Shown: positions 1 to 11,200 of the stretch, piece after piece
Position numbering within the stretch: the stretch's first letter is position 1
How the letters are laid out: every line of letters starts with the position of its first letter
Assembly (NCBI RefSeq): GCF_020536995.1
Contig: NC_068360.1
Span: 13,053,304-13,117,303 of the forward strand
Direction: 5' to 3'
Source: Dreissena polymorpha
Taxonomy: Eukaryota; Mollusca; Bivalvia; Myida; Dreissenidae
DNA length: 64,000 nt
Position numbers and translations under genes: made by a program
Notes under the pieces: generated by a model
Seen by the model: only the letters and a program-made list of their open reading frames with translations
The model's database searches: none
Told to the model about the DNA's origin: nothing

Positions 1-60
1 CGGTCAACGATTGTGTATTGAAAATATGTTAATGAAATAAGTTCTTGAAATAAATTTCAG

Positions 61-940
61 GTATGTGGTTTGCATCAGTGTTGAGACGTTCATAACCATA
101 TGTCATCCAACCAGGATCAAACAGATGTGCACGTTGTTCCGAGCACGTGCGGTGGCGGTAATGCTGCTCGCCTTTGCCCTGGTGCTGTATGTGGTGGCAC
201 CATTCATTACCGAGGTAACCTGTATTCATATAAACAGTGCAACTCATATCTCTGACTTTTCCGTTTCCATTTTCCACATATAAATATTATTACATATCAA
301 ATCATTAAAAAGTATTGAAACAAACGACGAAACACAACGAATACATGTTGTTTATGATAAGTTGCAAATTGTTTAGTTTTTCAATGTCTTCAATTTTCAG
401 GTACAAAGCGTTCCCCATTCGAACACTACAAAAAACTGTCTGCCTATTGCGCAATACGCCCACTTACTCCAGCTTCTGTTCTACGTTGACCTGGTTCTGA
501 CCTTACTCCTGCCGTTTGTCCTCATCATCATCTTGCTCACCTTCATGACGGTTGCCATTGTTCGCTCGATCCAAAGAAAACAACAACGAAATAATAGAAA
601 AACCAATGAGGAGTATCATACATCTAGAATAAGGAAACTTCCACAGGTTCGGGTGGCGAAAATGCTCTTCATTCTATCGGTCAGTGTCGTGTTCCTAAAT
701 ATACCCAGTCACGGGTTTAAACTGAAGTCTTTGATTTCTGTTAATGCCATTCTGTCGGAGACGGAAAGCTTGATTCACCTGTTATTGCTTTTCTTAAGTT
801 ACACCTCATTTTCAGTTAAGTTTTTTATTTGCGTCGCTTGCAGTAAGAACTTCAGGAAATTAATAGATCAACATTGTGTTTTTGGAAAAACAACGCGTTA
901 TCAAACCGTTGCACAGCAAACAATGGAGACCGCAACGTAA
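61..940 (+). CDS. Class A (rhodopsin-like) GPCR, 3' part, two exons (61-214, 401-940)
   Basis: Last two coding exons of a seven-transmembrane receptor; the 5' exons lie outside the window. The first exon follows an acceptor (TTTCAG, 55-60) and reads from the end of TM3 (VVCISVETFITICHP) through TM4 to the donor at 215. The second starts after the acceptor at 399-400 in phase 0. It gives an extracellular loop 2 with an NTT glycosylation site and a Cys, then TM5, a basic loop 3, TM6 (FLNIPSHGFKL), TM7 and a short tail with a CxxC-like pair, ending at TAA 938-940. The LNxPSH motif in TM6 resembles invertebrate peptide or orphan receptors. Microswitches are unusual: DRY is ETF, the CWxP Trp is replaced, and NPxxY is absent. 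The ligand is unknown. Family call is firm; subfamily is not. Confidence 0.82.
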
Positions 941-1043
941 ACAAATATGTTGTTGTATGCATTTGTTTTATTACATTAAAAATATTGGATGTGAACTATA
1001 TAAGTACTATTCTTGTCATTTAAAACAAATATTTAACCGTGTC

Positions 1044-1850
1044 ACACCCAATATACCTAGATGGTATAAAATGACAACTCGTATCAGACCTTGTATATCT
1101 AGATGGTATAAAATGACAACTCCTGTCAGACGCTATATATCAAGCTTGTATAAAATGACAACTTCTGTCAGACGCTATATATCTAGATGGTATAAAATGA
1201 CAACTCGTGTAAGACGCTTTATATCTATATAGATGGTATAAAATGACAACTCGTGTCAGACGCTATATATCTACATTGTATAAAATGACAACTCGTGTAA
1301 GAAGCTTTATATCTAGATGGTATAAAATGACAACTCGTGTCAGACGCGATATATCTAGGTGGTATAAAATGACAACTCGCGTCAGACGCTATATATCTAG
1401 ATGGTATAAAATGACAACTCGTGTCAGACGCTATATATCTAGATGGTATAAAATGACAACTCGTGTAAGACGCTATATATCTAGATGGTATAAAATGACA
1501 ACTTGTGTCAGACGCTATATATCTGGGTGATATAAAATGACAACTCGTGTCAGACGCTATATATCAAGCTTGTATAAAATGACAACTCGTGTCAGACGCT
1601 ATATATCTAGATGGTATAAAATGACAACTCGTGTAAGACGCTATATATCTAGATGGTATAAAATGACAACTCGTGTCAGACGCTATATATATCTAGATGG
1701 TATAAAATGACAACTCGTGTCAGACGCTATATATATCAAGCTTGTATAAAATGACAACTCGTGTCAGACGCTATATATCAAGCTTGTATAAAAATGACAA
1801 CTCGTGCCGGACGCTATATATCAAGATTGTATAAAATGACAACTCTCGTG
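1044..1850. repeat. 42-bp minisatellite, about 19 copies
   Basis: The tandem unit is about 42 bp, spelled around TATAAAATGACAACTCGTGT and CAGACGCTATATATCTAGAT, starting about 100 bp after the GPCR stop codon. Because 42 is divisible by 3, the array is open in one frame as a 14-residue repeat (WYKMTTRVRRYISR). That frame is broken where units gain or lose 2-4 bases (near 1230, 1690 and 1735), and it has no gene-like flank, so I read it as non-coding. Each unit carries a TATAAAA string and an AT-step run. Confidence 0.93.
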
Positions 1851-3607
1851 TATGAAGAGGCAATTCGTGTAAACCTTATATGTGTTGCAGCTTTTGGCTA
1901 TATTTACAGCGATTTATTTTCTATAATAGCAGGATTTTTTTTACCATGAAATGACAACGCGTTATTTCTCTTTTCTAGATGATATAATGATTTTTTTTGT
2001 TTTACAGAAACGTCGTTTGATTTGAAAATATGTGTTAAAAGATCGGTCAATGGCAATTCATGCTAGGCAAGCTTTGACAAAGTTACTTACTATCAGTTAT
2101 TTGGCACAGTTCATAACCTCGTTTAACTCTGACATTGCATGGCCACATGTGTCACTTTACATGTGTTTATCTTTAGAATGTCATATGATTTTACCTACAT
2201 TTATATTAAAGAGCTATAATGTGGAGTGATTCTGGCGTGATGTTGAGCCATGAAAAAAATACGCATGTCTTTTTAAACATTTGTTTTCAATGCTTTACGT
2301 GTCTTACAATGATGAGATATTTAACTGGTCAGCCATTTTACAAATCGACCATATGCGCATGTTACAAGAATAATACTATATCAATATTATGTTAACCATA
2401 AGCTATCCCATTCATTATTGTAGTCAGTGTTACGTTCACATTCGTGTAACAGTCTGTAAAACGTGAAATTCCCTAATGATCGATTGATAATTAATATTTT
2501 ACATGATATGTTATTTTTATTAACGAATTATGTATACAATAGCAGCAATATTATGTTATATTTTTATAACTCGTGGGATAATGATTTTGTGTTTTCATTA
2601 ATCGTTTTAAATAATTGTTTTGTCTTTATTTCGTTGCAAGTTGTACCCGTATTCGTTTTCATAGGACAATTAAAATACAACTTAGTTGTAACGATGGAGA
2701 ATTTGCGATTAATTTTCACATACCATCAACTAAACTAATTTCTCTAAGCATTTGCAAATGAAAAAAGTTCATTTTCAGGCTATGGGTGCTGTAGAAGATT
2801 ATCAATTTACACTGTATCAATAATTTTAATGACAAGAAACAATGTTGGAAAAATAACAACCCCAGTTGGTACGTTTTTATTGTGTTATAATATTCTGTCA
2901 GAAGAATGAAATCGTTCAATGTGGATTAAACAAACACTGCAAATATATAGACACACAACTGAAAATGTGACAAAACAGTCAACTTTTAGAAAATTTATTT
3001 AGTGTTTAGTGCATTAGGTAAAACGAGTTTACAATGGCAACGGATTTTTAATAACTCGCTAACTGTTACGGGCAGGAACATCATTTCACAAAAATATGAT
3101 AAACTGAATATTAAACTGAACGTTTAAGCACAAAATTGTTAATTAGTTGGTGAACGATGATATGACGTTTGATATACCCACCTTGAAGTGTTTGATATTT
3201 TGGAACAATTAATATAAATCGGACAGTTTGGCAATACAATTTCAATCATTGTGTACATTTTCAACTCTACCAAACCAGCATAAGGTCCTCTTGTTTATCT
3301 CCAATGTAAATGACCAAACATATTCCGCCTAGTTAAGGCAGTAAAACGTACGTTTTCACAACAGTGCTTTTGAAAATGTTGTGTATTTACAAAAGTTGGG
3401 AAAATTTACCCTTTCCGTAGGTAAAAACACCGCTGACAGTTTTATGTAGCATTTTTGAGCAAGTATATTTTCAACCTGCGCGCAGATATTTGACTGGTTC
3501 CGAGCATAGCTCGATATCAAATCCCTGACGTTATAACCAACCACGTGATGATAGCCGAGTCACGAGGTACAATAATAGCGTCGTACAGTAGCAACGGCAT
3601 GGACACA
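1851..3607. other. AT-rich non-coding stretch
   Basis: Short ORFs only, with no recognisable domain, tRNA or repeat signature. I see nothing further to annotate here. Confidence 0.6.
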
Positions 3608-3914
3608 TTTTTATGCCCCCGAAGGAGGGCATATAGTGATCGCACTGTCCGTCTGTCTGTCCGTCCATCACACTTTGCGTTTAGGTTTCGAAAAATGCTC
3701 ATAACTTCTATGTCGCTTCAGATGTTACTTTCATATTTGGTATGAACAAGGTCTTACCATACGCACCAAAATGTTGACCCCTTTGACCTTGACCTTGAAC
3801 TTAGGGTCCGCGTTTAGGTTTCGAAATCTGCGTTAAGGTTTCAAAAAATGCTCATAACTTCTATCAAAGCGGTTTTCGGGGGCAAATGTCATCCTATGGA
3901 GACAGCTCTTGTTC
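3608..3914 (-). mobile_element. Pearl/HINE-like non-autonomous element, short copy
   Basis: On the minus strand it reads from AACAAGAGCTGTCTCCAT (near 3910) to a terminal hairpin GCCCTCCTTCGGGGGCATAA (near 3615). A GTCCGTCTGTCTGTCCGTCC microsatellite lies beside the hairpin and a TGACCTTGACCTTGAAC motif lies in the core. Architecture matches the bivalve pearl-type (Helentron-associated) elements. The same family recurs at 28831-29780. Confidence 0.75.
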
Positions 3915-5057
3915 CGTTGTTATTTTTACTTTTTTATTAAGTTTTTATTTTTATTTTGAACCTTACTTATGCACTAGTATAGTTTTAAAATATAAACGAA
4001 AATGGTACAACTTTTCATAATATTATATTTAAACAAATAAAATAAAAATCCTTTCAGATCTGGAGGGATTCTCATGTGATGGCATTGGTTATCGCCAGTA
4101 ATCGTGGGGAAATAACCGCTGCGTATACTTTGGTATATTTTCAGCAAACTAAATATTTCTGACAGATTATACACCGCATTAAACCATGATAAAATAGTCA
4201 GTAATGTGTTAGTATAGTTTTAATATGATATCTTGTTCAAGCTTTCTAAAGCTATAAATACAAGTTTTTTTGCCATTGTGCGCATAGACCAATACAAATC
4301 TAAGAACATAATTCCACAATTCTTCAACGCAATTTTAACGTTAACACTAGTGCGTAATGAAATCAACCGTGACATATAAGTTACGATTTGTGTAAAACCA
4401 TTTTTTTTAGTGTGATCATAGTTTAAAGCGATACAGTGCCTTTAAAAAATGATGATATAAAAACGTACAAAACAATTATACATTTAGGCATGAATTCAAT
4501 GAGGTCAGCACCTTTGGATTGCACGGTCTAACCTGCGCAGTCAAGGTTCCAACTCAATTAATAACGATCCTACCAGTATTTGATTAATTCGTAAGCACCA
4601 ATAGTCTGATGTCGAGTCCATGCGGACTGATGCAATTAATTGTACGTGGTTAGTGTTTCCTTGCTACATGGTATTACAACAGTCAATATTACCAGCACAG
4701 ATACATGGTATAGTTCGTTCAAACCGAAGATGTGATCGATGTTCAGTGGCATGTGAATGCCATTTAAGACATCTGTTCTCGGAATGGATTCTGAAAAGAT
4801 ATTACGGCGTCTGATGTCGCTTTACACGGAAGACTCTGATATGCATCTTAAATTTGTATTACCTTCCACTCTCGCAACACCGAAAAATAGCGATCCCATA
4901 AAAATACAAGATAAGTATTGATGCAAAGCATCAAAGGGCGTCGGGAATTTCAGTGTAAAAGGCACTCAATGAAGTTACATGGAACGATTATTTTCTACTG
5001 TAAATATTAATATATTGGCCGATTATTTTAAACAAAGTACAAAAAGATACTGGTATT
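3915..5057. other. Non-coding, no recognisable feature
   Basis: AT-rich sequence with scattered short ORFs and no domain or repeat architecture that I can name. Confidence 0.5.
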
Positions 5058-5168
5058 ACCATTATCTATGATTGTGTGTTATAACCCCCAAATAACCATT
5101 ATCTATGATGTTGGGTTATAACCCCCAAATAACCATTATCTATGATTTTGTGTTGTAACCCCCAAATA
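5058..5168. repeat. 37-bp tandem repeat, three copies
   Basis: ACCATTATCTATG recurs at 5058, 5095 and 5132, each followed by a variant of TGTGTTATAACCCCCAAATA. The third copy has diverged slightly. Confidence 0.88.
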
Positions 5169-5390
5169 TTTCATAGTTCATTTTATTTACATTGGTTTCC
5201 TTTTTTACTGGCATCCGTATGCAATTTTCATTAATGGAACAGAACTGTATAGGTTTAAAAAAACTGCTTCATCTTGTAAGCGTAATTTCATATTTTTCTC
5301 AACTTCAAGGGGAGATGATTCTGAACTCATTCTTACGTTGCTCATTTACGATAGGGGTTGAGCACTCATTGATATGAAAACACTGTAAAA

Positions 5391-5649
5391 GTTTTAATGT
5401 GTTTACGAACCCCCCACCCTCTCACACATATATTTCATGGGCATAATACAAACAAAAATGGTTACAATAAAACAGCATATTTATTTTAACTAAAATGTCT
5501 ACATCAAAACAAAATGTTAACATGAGAACACAAATGAAATAATTTGATTCTACTGGGGCTCGAATCTTGGACCTCTCGCATGTGAAGCGATCGTGTAACC
5601 ACTACACTACGGAACCACTTGAAAAATCACCTTCTAACTAAGATATTAA
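5391..5649 (-). mobile_element. tRNA-Val-derived SINE, uninterrupted copy
   Basis: Read on the minus strand, 5617-5560 resembles tRNA-Val: GTTCCGTAGTGTAGTGGTTA (A box), a CAC anticodon in GCTTCACATGC, then GGTCCAAGATTCGAGCCCC (B box). A roughly 30-bp leader precedes it and an AT-rich body follows. The same 259-bp unit occurs again at 5976-7329, which defines both ends. Confidence 0.82.
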
Positions 5650-5975
5650 TAAGCTATTAATAGTCAGTTTAAATGCAAACCCGGAAGTTTAAACGCTGGA
5701 TAGTGAGCGGGGTTAAAGGTCCATACCAAAGGGTCCATACCACTGGCAAGATACGGGTCAGCCTGCGGCCTTTTATATGTGGTTCTTAAAAACAACAACC
5801 TGTAGGAGGACTTGATAGTAATGAGACTGGGGTGCTGTGATGGTGCTCCTCATTGATAAGCGGCTGATTCCTTTATCAAGACTCATTATTACAATTAATA
5901 ATACGTGTCGCGCTTCACGCTCTATAGCGCCTTTATTAGTAACTAGGTGGTTGCTAGGATAGTGGAACAAAGAAG
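5650..5975. other. Spacer between two SINE copies
   Basis: About 325 bp of sequence not repeated elsewhere in the window. No gene or RNA is recognised. Confidence 0.5.
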
Positions 5976-7329
5976 GTTTTAATGTGTTTACGAACCCCCC
6001 CCCCTCTCTCACACATATATTTCATGGGCATAATAAAAACAAGAAGGGCTGTTTGTAAGACATGCATGCCCACCGTATGGGCTGTCAGTTGTAGTGGCAG
6101 CCATTGTGTGAATACGTTTTTGGCACCGTGACCTTGACCTTTAACCTAGTGACCTGAAAATCAATAGGGGTCATCTGCGAGTCATGATAAATGTACCTAT
6201 GAAGTTTCATGATCCTAGGCATAAGCTTTGTTGAGTTATCATCCGGAAACCGTTTTACTGTGTCAAGTCACCGTGACCTTGACCTTTGACCTAGTGATCT
6301 GAAAGTCAATAGGGGTCATCTGCAAGTCATGATCAATGTACCTATGAAGTTTCATGATCCTAGGCGTAAGCGTTCTTGAGTTATCATCTGGAAACCATTT
6401 TTATAAGTTGAGTCACCGTGACCTTGACCTTTGACCTAGTGACCTGAAAATCAATAGGGGTCATCTGCGAGTCATGATCAATGTACCTATGAAGTTTCAT
6501 GATCCTAGGCATAAGCGTTTTTGAGTTATCATCCAGAAACCATTTTACTTTTTCGGATCACCGTGACCTTGACCTTTGACCTAGTGATCTGAAAATCAAT
6601 AGAGGTCTTCTGCGAGTCATGATCAATATACCTATGAAGTTTCATGATCCTAGGCATAAGCGTTCTTGAGTTATCATCCGGAAACCATTTTACTATTTCG
6701 GGTCACCGTGACGTTAACCTTTGACCAAGGGACCTGAAAATCAATAGGAGTCATCTGCAAGTCATGATCAATGTACCTATGAAGTTTCATGGTCCTAGGC
6801 ATAAGCGTTCTTGAGTTATCATCCGCAAATCATTTTACTAGTTCGGGTCACCGTGACCTTGACCTTTAACCTAGTGACCTGAAAATCAATAGGGGTCATC
6901 TGCGAGTCATGATCAATGTACCTATGAAGTTTCATGATCATAGGCATAAGCGTTCTTGAGTTATCATCCGGAAACCATTTTACTATTTCGGGTCAAATGA
7001 AGTTTCATGATCCTAGGAATAAGCGTTCTTGAGTTATCATCCGGAAACCATCTGGTGGACGGACGGACGTACATACGGACGGACGGACCGACATGTGCAA
7101 AACAATATACCCCCTCTTCTTCGAAGGGGGGCATAAAAAATGGTTACAATAAAACAGCATATTTATTTAAACTAAAATGTCTACATTAAAACAAAAGTTA
7201 ACATAGAACACAAATAAAATAATTTGATTCTACTGGGGCTCGAACCTTGGACCTCTCACATATGAAGCCAGCGTGTAACCACTAAACTACGGAACCGCTT
7301 GAAAAATCACCTTCTAACTAAGATATTAA
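5976..7329 (-). mobile_element. Second tRNA-Val-derived SINE, split by a 1.1 kb insertion
   Basis: 5976-6037 matches one end of the 5391-5649 element and 7138-7329 matches the rest, including the tRNA-like segment (CTCGAACCTTGGACCTCTCA, minus sense). Everything between is the pearl-like element at 6038-7137. The uninterrupted copy serves as the empty-site sequence, so the order of insertion is clear. Confidence 0.88.
6038..7137 (+). mobile_element. Pearl/HINE-like element with six 145-bp core repeats
   Basis: It starts AACAAGAAGGGCTGTTTG. It has core units beginning CACCGTGACCTTGACC at about 6123, 6269, 6414, 6559, 6704 and 6849 (spacing 145-146 bp), then a truncated unit. A GGACGGACGG-type microsatellite (7052-7090) and a terminal hairpin CTTCTTCGAAGGGGGGCATA follow. 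No coding capacity. This order (head, roughly 150-bp tandem core, ACGG microsatellite, hairpin) is the published layout of bivalve pearl elements, as I recall it. Confidence 0.88.
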
Positions 7330-8017
7330 GGTAGTGGGAGCCTAATGGATACTTTTCCAGAAACACTTTTTGTTATTATTTCCACATAGTAAATTAGATA
7401 TCACGACTAATTTCAAAATTTTAAAACGTTTTACCAGCCGGTTAACTTTTTATACTTGGTTGAATACACCTACCCCTTGACTCGGTTGGGCGTTTTCAAT
7501 GGATTTTCCCTCTATCCAAAATATATAGTTTTTGTCATGGAATTTACATATATTTGGACAATTAACTTAACAAACGTACTCGACTGGATTTTGTTAGTAG
7601 ATACAGAATTTAAAAAGTGTCATTAAAAGAGAATTGTGCCTTTGATGTCCAATAATATATGCACTTATCTGGATAAAATGGCAAAAACGACAACAAATGG
7701 TTCAGTGACAAGAAACTTTAATTACGTTTATGTCCCTTGTAGTGTGATAAAATGCATATATTGTACATATTTATTTAACACAACATATTTTCTACACACT
7801 AAATGAATTTCAGGACGTTTTACCGTTCCTTTCTCAAGAAATTTTACTTTGAGTATGCCTACCCCAATTCATTTTCATGCAATGAATTTAAGTATAAATT
7901 TGTATATCACTTCTTTTTGGGGGGTTTCTAGTTGCTTATTAAAAGCTACAGTTATAAACCATTACATGTGAACAAATTTAGCTAACTTTGAATTAATCTT
8001 GATATAATAATACATTA
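7330..8017. other. Non-coding, no recognisable feature
   Basis: AT-rich sequence with no domain, RNA or repeat that I can name. Confidence 0.5.
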
Positions 8018-8591
8018 ACAAGAGCACCGCATAACGGGTGCCACGCTCGGCTGCGAAACTTGTCAGATTTTTTTAAAGGGTCGCAGTGACCTTGACCTTT
8101 GACCTAGTGACCCAAAATGGGTGTGGCGTGTAAAACTCATCAAGGTGCATGTACATATGAAGTTTCAAAGTTGCAAGTGGAAGCACTGTGATGTTAGAGG
8201 CAAAGTTAAAAGTTTTATATTAGAGGTCACAGTTATCTTGACCTTTCACCTAGTGACCCAAAAATGGGTGTGGCATGTAGAACTCATCAATGTGCATGTA
8301 CATATGAAGTTTCAAAGTTGTAGGTGGAAGCACTATGATGTTAGAGGCAAATTTAAAGTTTTAAATTAGAGGTAACAGTGACCTTGACCTTTGACCTAGT
8401 GAACCAAAAATGAGTGTGGCGTGTAGAACTTATCAAGGTGCATGTACATATGAAGTTTCAAAGTTGTAGGTGGAAGCACTTTAATTAAAGAGCCAATGTA
8501 AAGGTTTTAGCACGACGGCGGACGTCGGACGGCGGACGACGAAGAGGCTATGACAATACCTTGGAGTTTTCTCCGAAAACAGCCGAGCTAA
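8018..8591 (+). mobile_element. Pearl-like element, three core repeats
   Basis: Head ACAAGAGCACCGCATAACGG. Three core units of about 145 bp each carry CAGTGACCTTGACCTTTGAC or a variant, at about 8085, 8229 and 8375. Then comes GGCGGACGTCGGACGGCGGA and a short inverted end TTTTCTCCGAAAACAGCC. Short overlapping ORFs here are repeat-borne. Confidence 0.83.
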
Positions 8592-8910
8592 TAATACAAT
8601 CTTAATGTCACCTAAAGTCAAAAGGCAACATATGAATACAGGCGCAGTTCACCACAAAATGTCAAAGTTGTCCCAATATTACGTAGCATAAAGATGTATA
8701 AGTTATCATGTTTCTTTAAACATGTTGCACAATAATATACAACTTATATTTTAATAAAAACAGCCAGATTAATGACAACTAGATGTACATAATTTAGTAT
8801 CAGTATAAAGCCATTGCGTGATTTTGACTGGCCGCGTGTCATTTGAAAGCCATATTATCTCGTTCCGTCACTTTTCGTCACTGAAAAACTGACCGATTTT
8901 AGGGACCACT

Positions 8911-11200
8911 TCAGATAAAATATATTTTTGCGTTTTTGACTTTTGGTAGTCTCTCATTGTTTTTAGCAATGAAAGTATCCCTAAAGTCATCCTCTCCGGA
9001 ACTAGAAAATATGGCTTTCAAATGACACAAGGCCAGTCCATATCCCGCAATGTTTTCAGCTATTGGTCGCTTTAGATTTCCTCTATGCAACAGCACGTCT
9101 AACAATCTAATGTTCTTTGTCTTTAAGGCTTTTCACTAGATCTTCCTGTTTGTGTGACTGTCCAGGATCCGATTTTTGCAAACCGGCAAAGAGTCAGCAA
9201 AACTGCTTACACAATTACAAAACGTTTCAAAACAGTGTGTGTTCAGCAATGCACTTACCAAAACCAGAAAATCAAACCTGCGCCCATTATGAGCAACAAA
9301 AATGGCTCTGGGAAACTTTACAGGCCAGATCATACAATCATGTAGAGAAGTTTTAATTGATACATCATTTACACGCATTATGCCATGATCATCAACAGAG
9401 ATGCCAATCACTTTCTGAGCTTCGGAAGAAATTGTCACTGTTGTCTTCACATATGTCGAGCACTTAAAAACCCGTCTTCAAATGCACAGCAGCAATCTGA
9501 GTAATATCAGGCATTACTGTACCTCGAACTGAAATACAAAATTAAATTCACACAATGCTTATTTCATGATTTTTATAATTCCCCTTCAAGTTTCATTCTG
9601 ACGCCTTATATGATCGTTGGTTATGAGAAAAATCAATTTTCAGCACAAGCACATAATAAATTGACAAGTCGTTGAACTCAAATTATCGCTTGTGAAAAGA
9701 ATTCACCATTTATATGAAAAGCTCCGAATTTTAATATACCTAATCTTCTTCATAAGATTTATTACTAAAAGTAATGAATTTATTTTTCAAAAAAAATGTA
9801 ATAATTTGAATAGCTTTTAATATTTATAATAACAATCACAAATATTTTTTGTGCCTGCCCTGGGGTTCTAACCAAAAATCTTTCAAAAAATGTAATTTTA
9901 CCAAACTATGAACACAGTGCCTTTAATAAAACAATTATTATTAATATGTTTCATGTTCATCTGGAATAGGAAATAAGAAGACAGTCGATGAGAAAAAAAT
10001 CTAAAATTTGGCACCAGAATAGCCAATAACATTGTATTAAAAGTTAGTTTTTACACTTACTCCATTTCTTTCTCATAAGCATCAATGGCAGCCTTGTTAG
10101 ACGACGCAGTTGAGATTTTCTTGATGGCCTCCCCTTCATCTTCTTAAGATTTTTATTTGCAATAAGCGTTATGTTTAGAGTGGTTAGGAAGTTGTTTACC
10201 TTCACCGGCCTGCCAAAACTGACTTTCATTGCTGAAAAGAAAATTGAAAATGATAAGAACATGAAAACGAAATAAGGCCGTAGTTACTTAATAATGACGT
10301 CACAATGTATTTTCATAGAATCCATTCGTATCATCATTACATTATTAAATAACATGAATGAGCAATCAATTGGATTTAACAACACAAATGCGAAACTGAA
10401 TATAATGGACACCGGAATGTTTCCTTATATATTACACGATAAACAAATATTCACTGGAATGACACTTGGAATTTTAAGGGGTCTGAAAAAGTGTAAGAAG
10501 TCCAAAGATCAATGGCAATTGTACAATGATTAAACATTTATAGAAATGGCAGGTTGAAAAATGAAGACATGCATACCTGATCCAAGCTTGGTATTTACGT
10601 CAAAGCATGGCATTCCCCTGATCTTGAGATGGTGCTGCTTTCCATAAGCAACACGGTTGACTTTTCTACAGTCAGAGTTTTCACAAACAACGAACAAATA
10701 ACCACTGAGGCCATTTTGTAGTTCGCCAACAATGTTATATATTTTCAAAGGAATGGGACACAGATTACAAAACTGACCATACTGTAATTTGTTTAGCAAA
10801 ACTTCCAGCTCAACGAGTCAATCAATCTTCTTCCATCCCCCACCCACGGCTAGATTGAACTTTCCCGGTACGCAGTTGTTTACCACTATCGACAAGGCGA
10901 GGGTTTGGGGGCGGTAGCCCCCGATACTAAGGAAATATATATGATAAAAAGGATTATAAGGTGTTGCGTTAGTTGTTATGTGATAGGTGTTAAGGGTTAG
11001 GGTTAGGGTTAGGGTACGCTGTTTGATGTTAAGTGTTGCGTACCGGTAAAGTTTAATCGTCCCCCACCCAATTCTGCTTACTCTTTTCACGCCATTTAGC
11101 AAATGCGAATAGTTTTTACGTGAGTCATTTTCACACAAATCGCCATCGCAGAGCTCGGTAAATGAATAATTGTTATCGAACACAACGCGTTGTCGATCGG
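8911..11200 (-). pseudogene. Decayed Mutator-like transposase gene with C-terminal exonuclease-like domain
   Basis: Minus-strand pieces, N to C. About 10830-10577 gives a zinc-ribbon-like pattern (CNLCPIPL) plus KVNRVAYGK and CFDVNTKLGS; the donor is at 10576. 10231-10061 continues with KVNNFLTTLN, and the splice phase fits (phase 1). About 9465-9115 gives an exonuclease-like motif AHNGRRFDFLVLVSALLN and SFADSLPV. 9105-8911 gives a tail LKRPIAENIAGYGLALCHLK. The first two match the Mutator-like transposase domain of metazoan MULE proteins; the third resembles TREX/PML-type DEDDh exonucleases that accompany it. More than one frame break separates the blocks, so this copy is probably dead. Sequence at 11060-11200 may be its N-terminal coding part. 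Family assigned from memory of motif patterns. Confidence 0.7.
10847..11059. mobile_element. MITE carrying telomere-like repeats, 11-bp target duplication
   Basis: TCCCCCACCCA occurs on both sides (10836-10846 and 11060-11070) as a direct repeat. The inner ends are imperfect inverted repeats (ATTGAACTTTCCCGGTACGC against GCGTACCGGTAAAGTTTAAT). Inside, at 10989-11014, are about four TTAGGG units. The 9-11 bp duplication points to Mutator-type transposition. It sits within or beside the decayed MULE gene. Confidence 0.75.

Noticed and set aside
10989-11014. Chromosome end or fusion point at TTAGGG repeats
   Set aside because: Short, internal, framed by inverted repeats and a target duplication; a mobile element explains it better. 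The same holds for 56399-56506.
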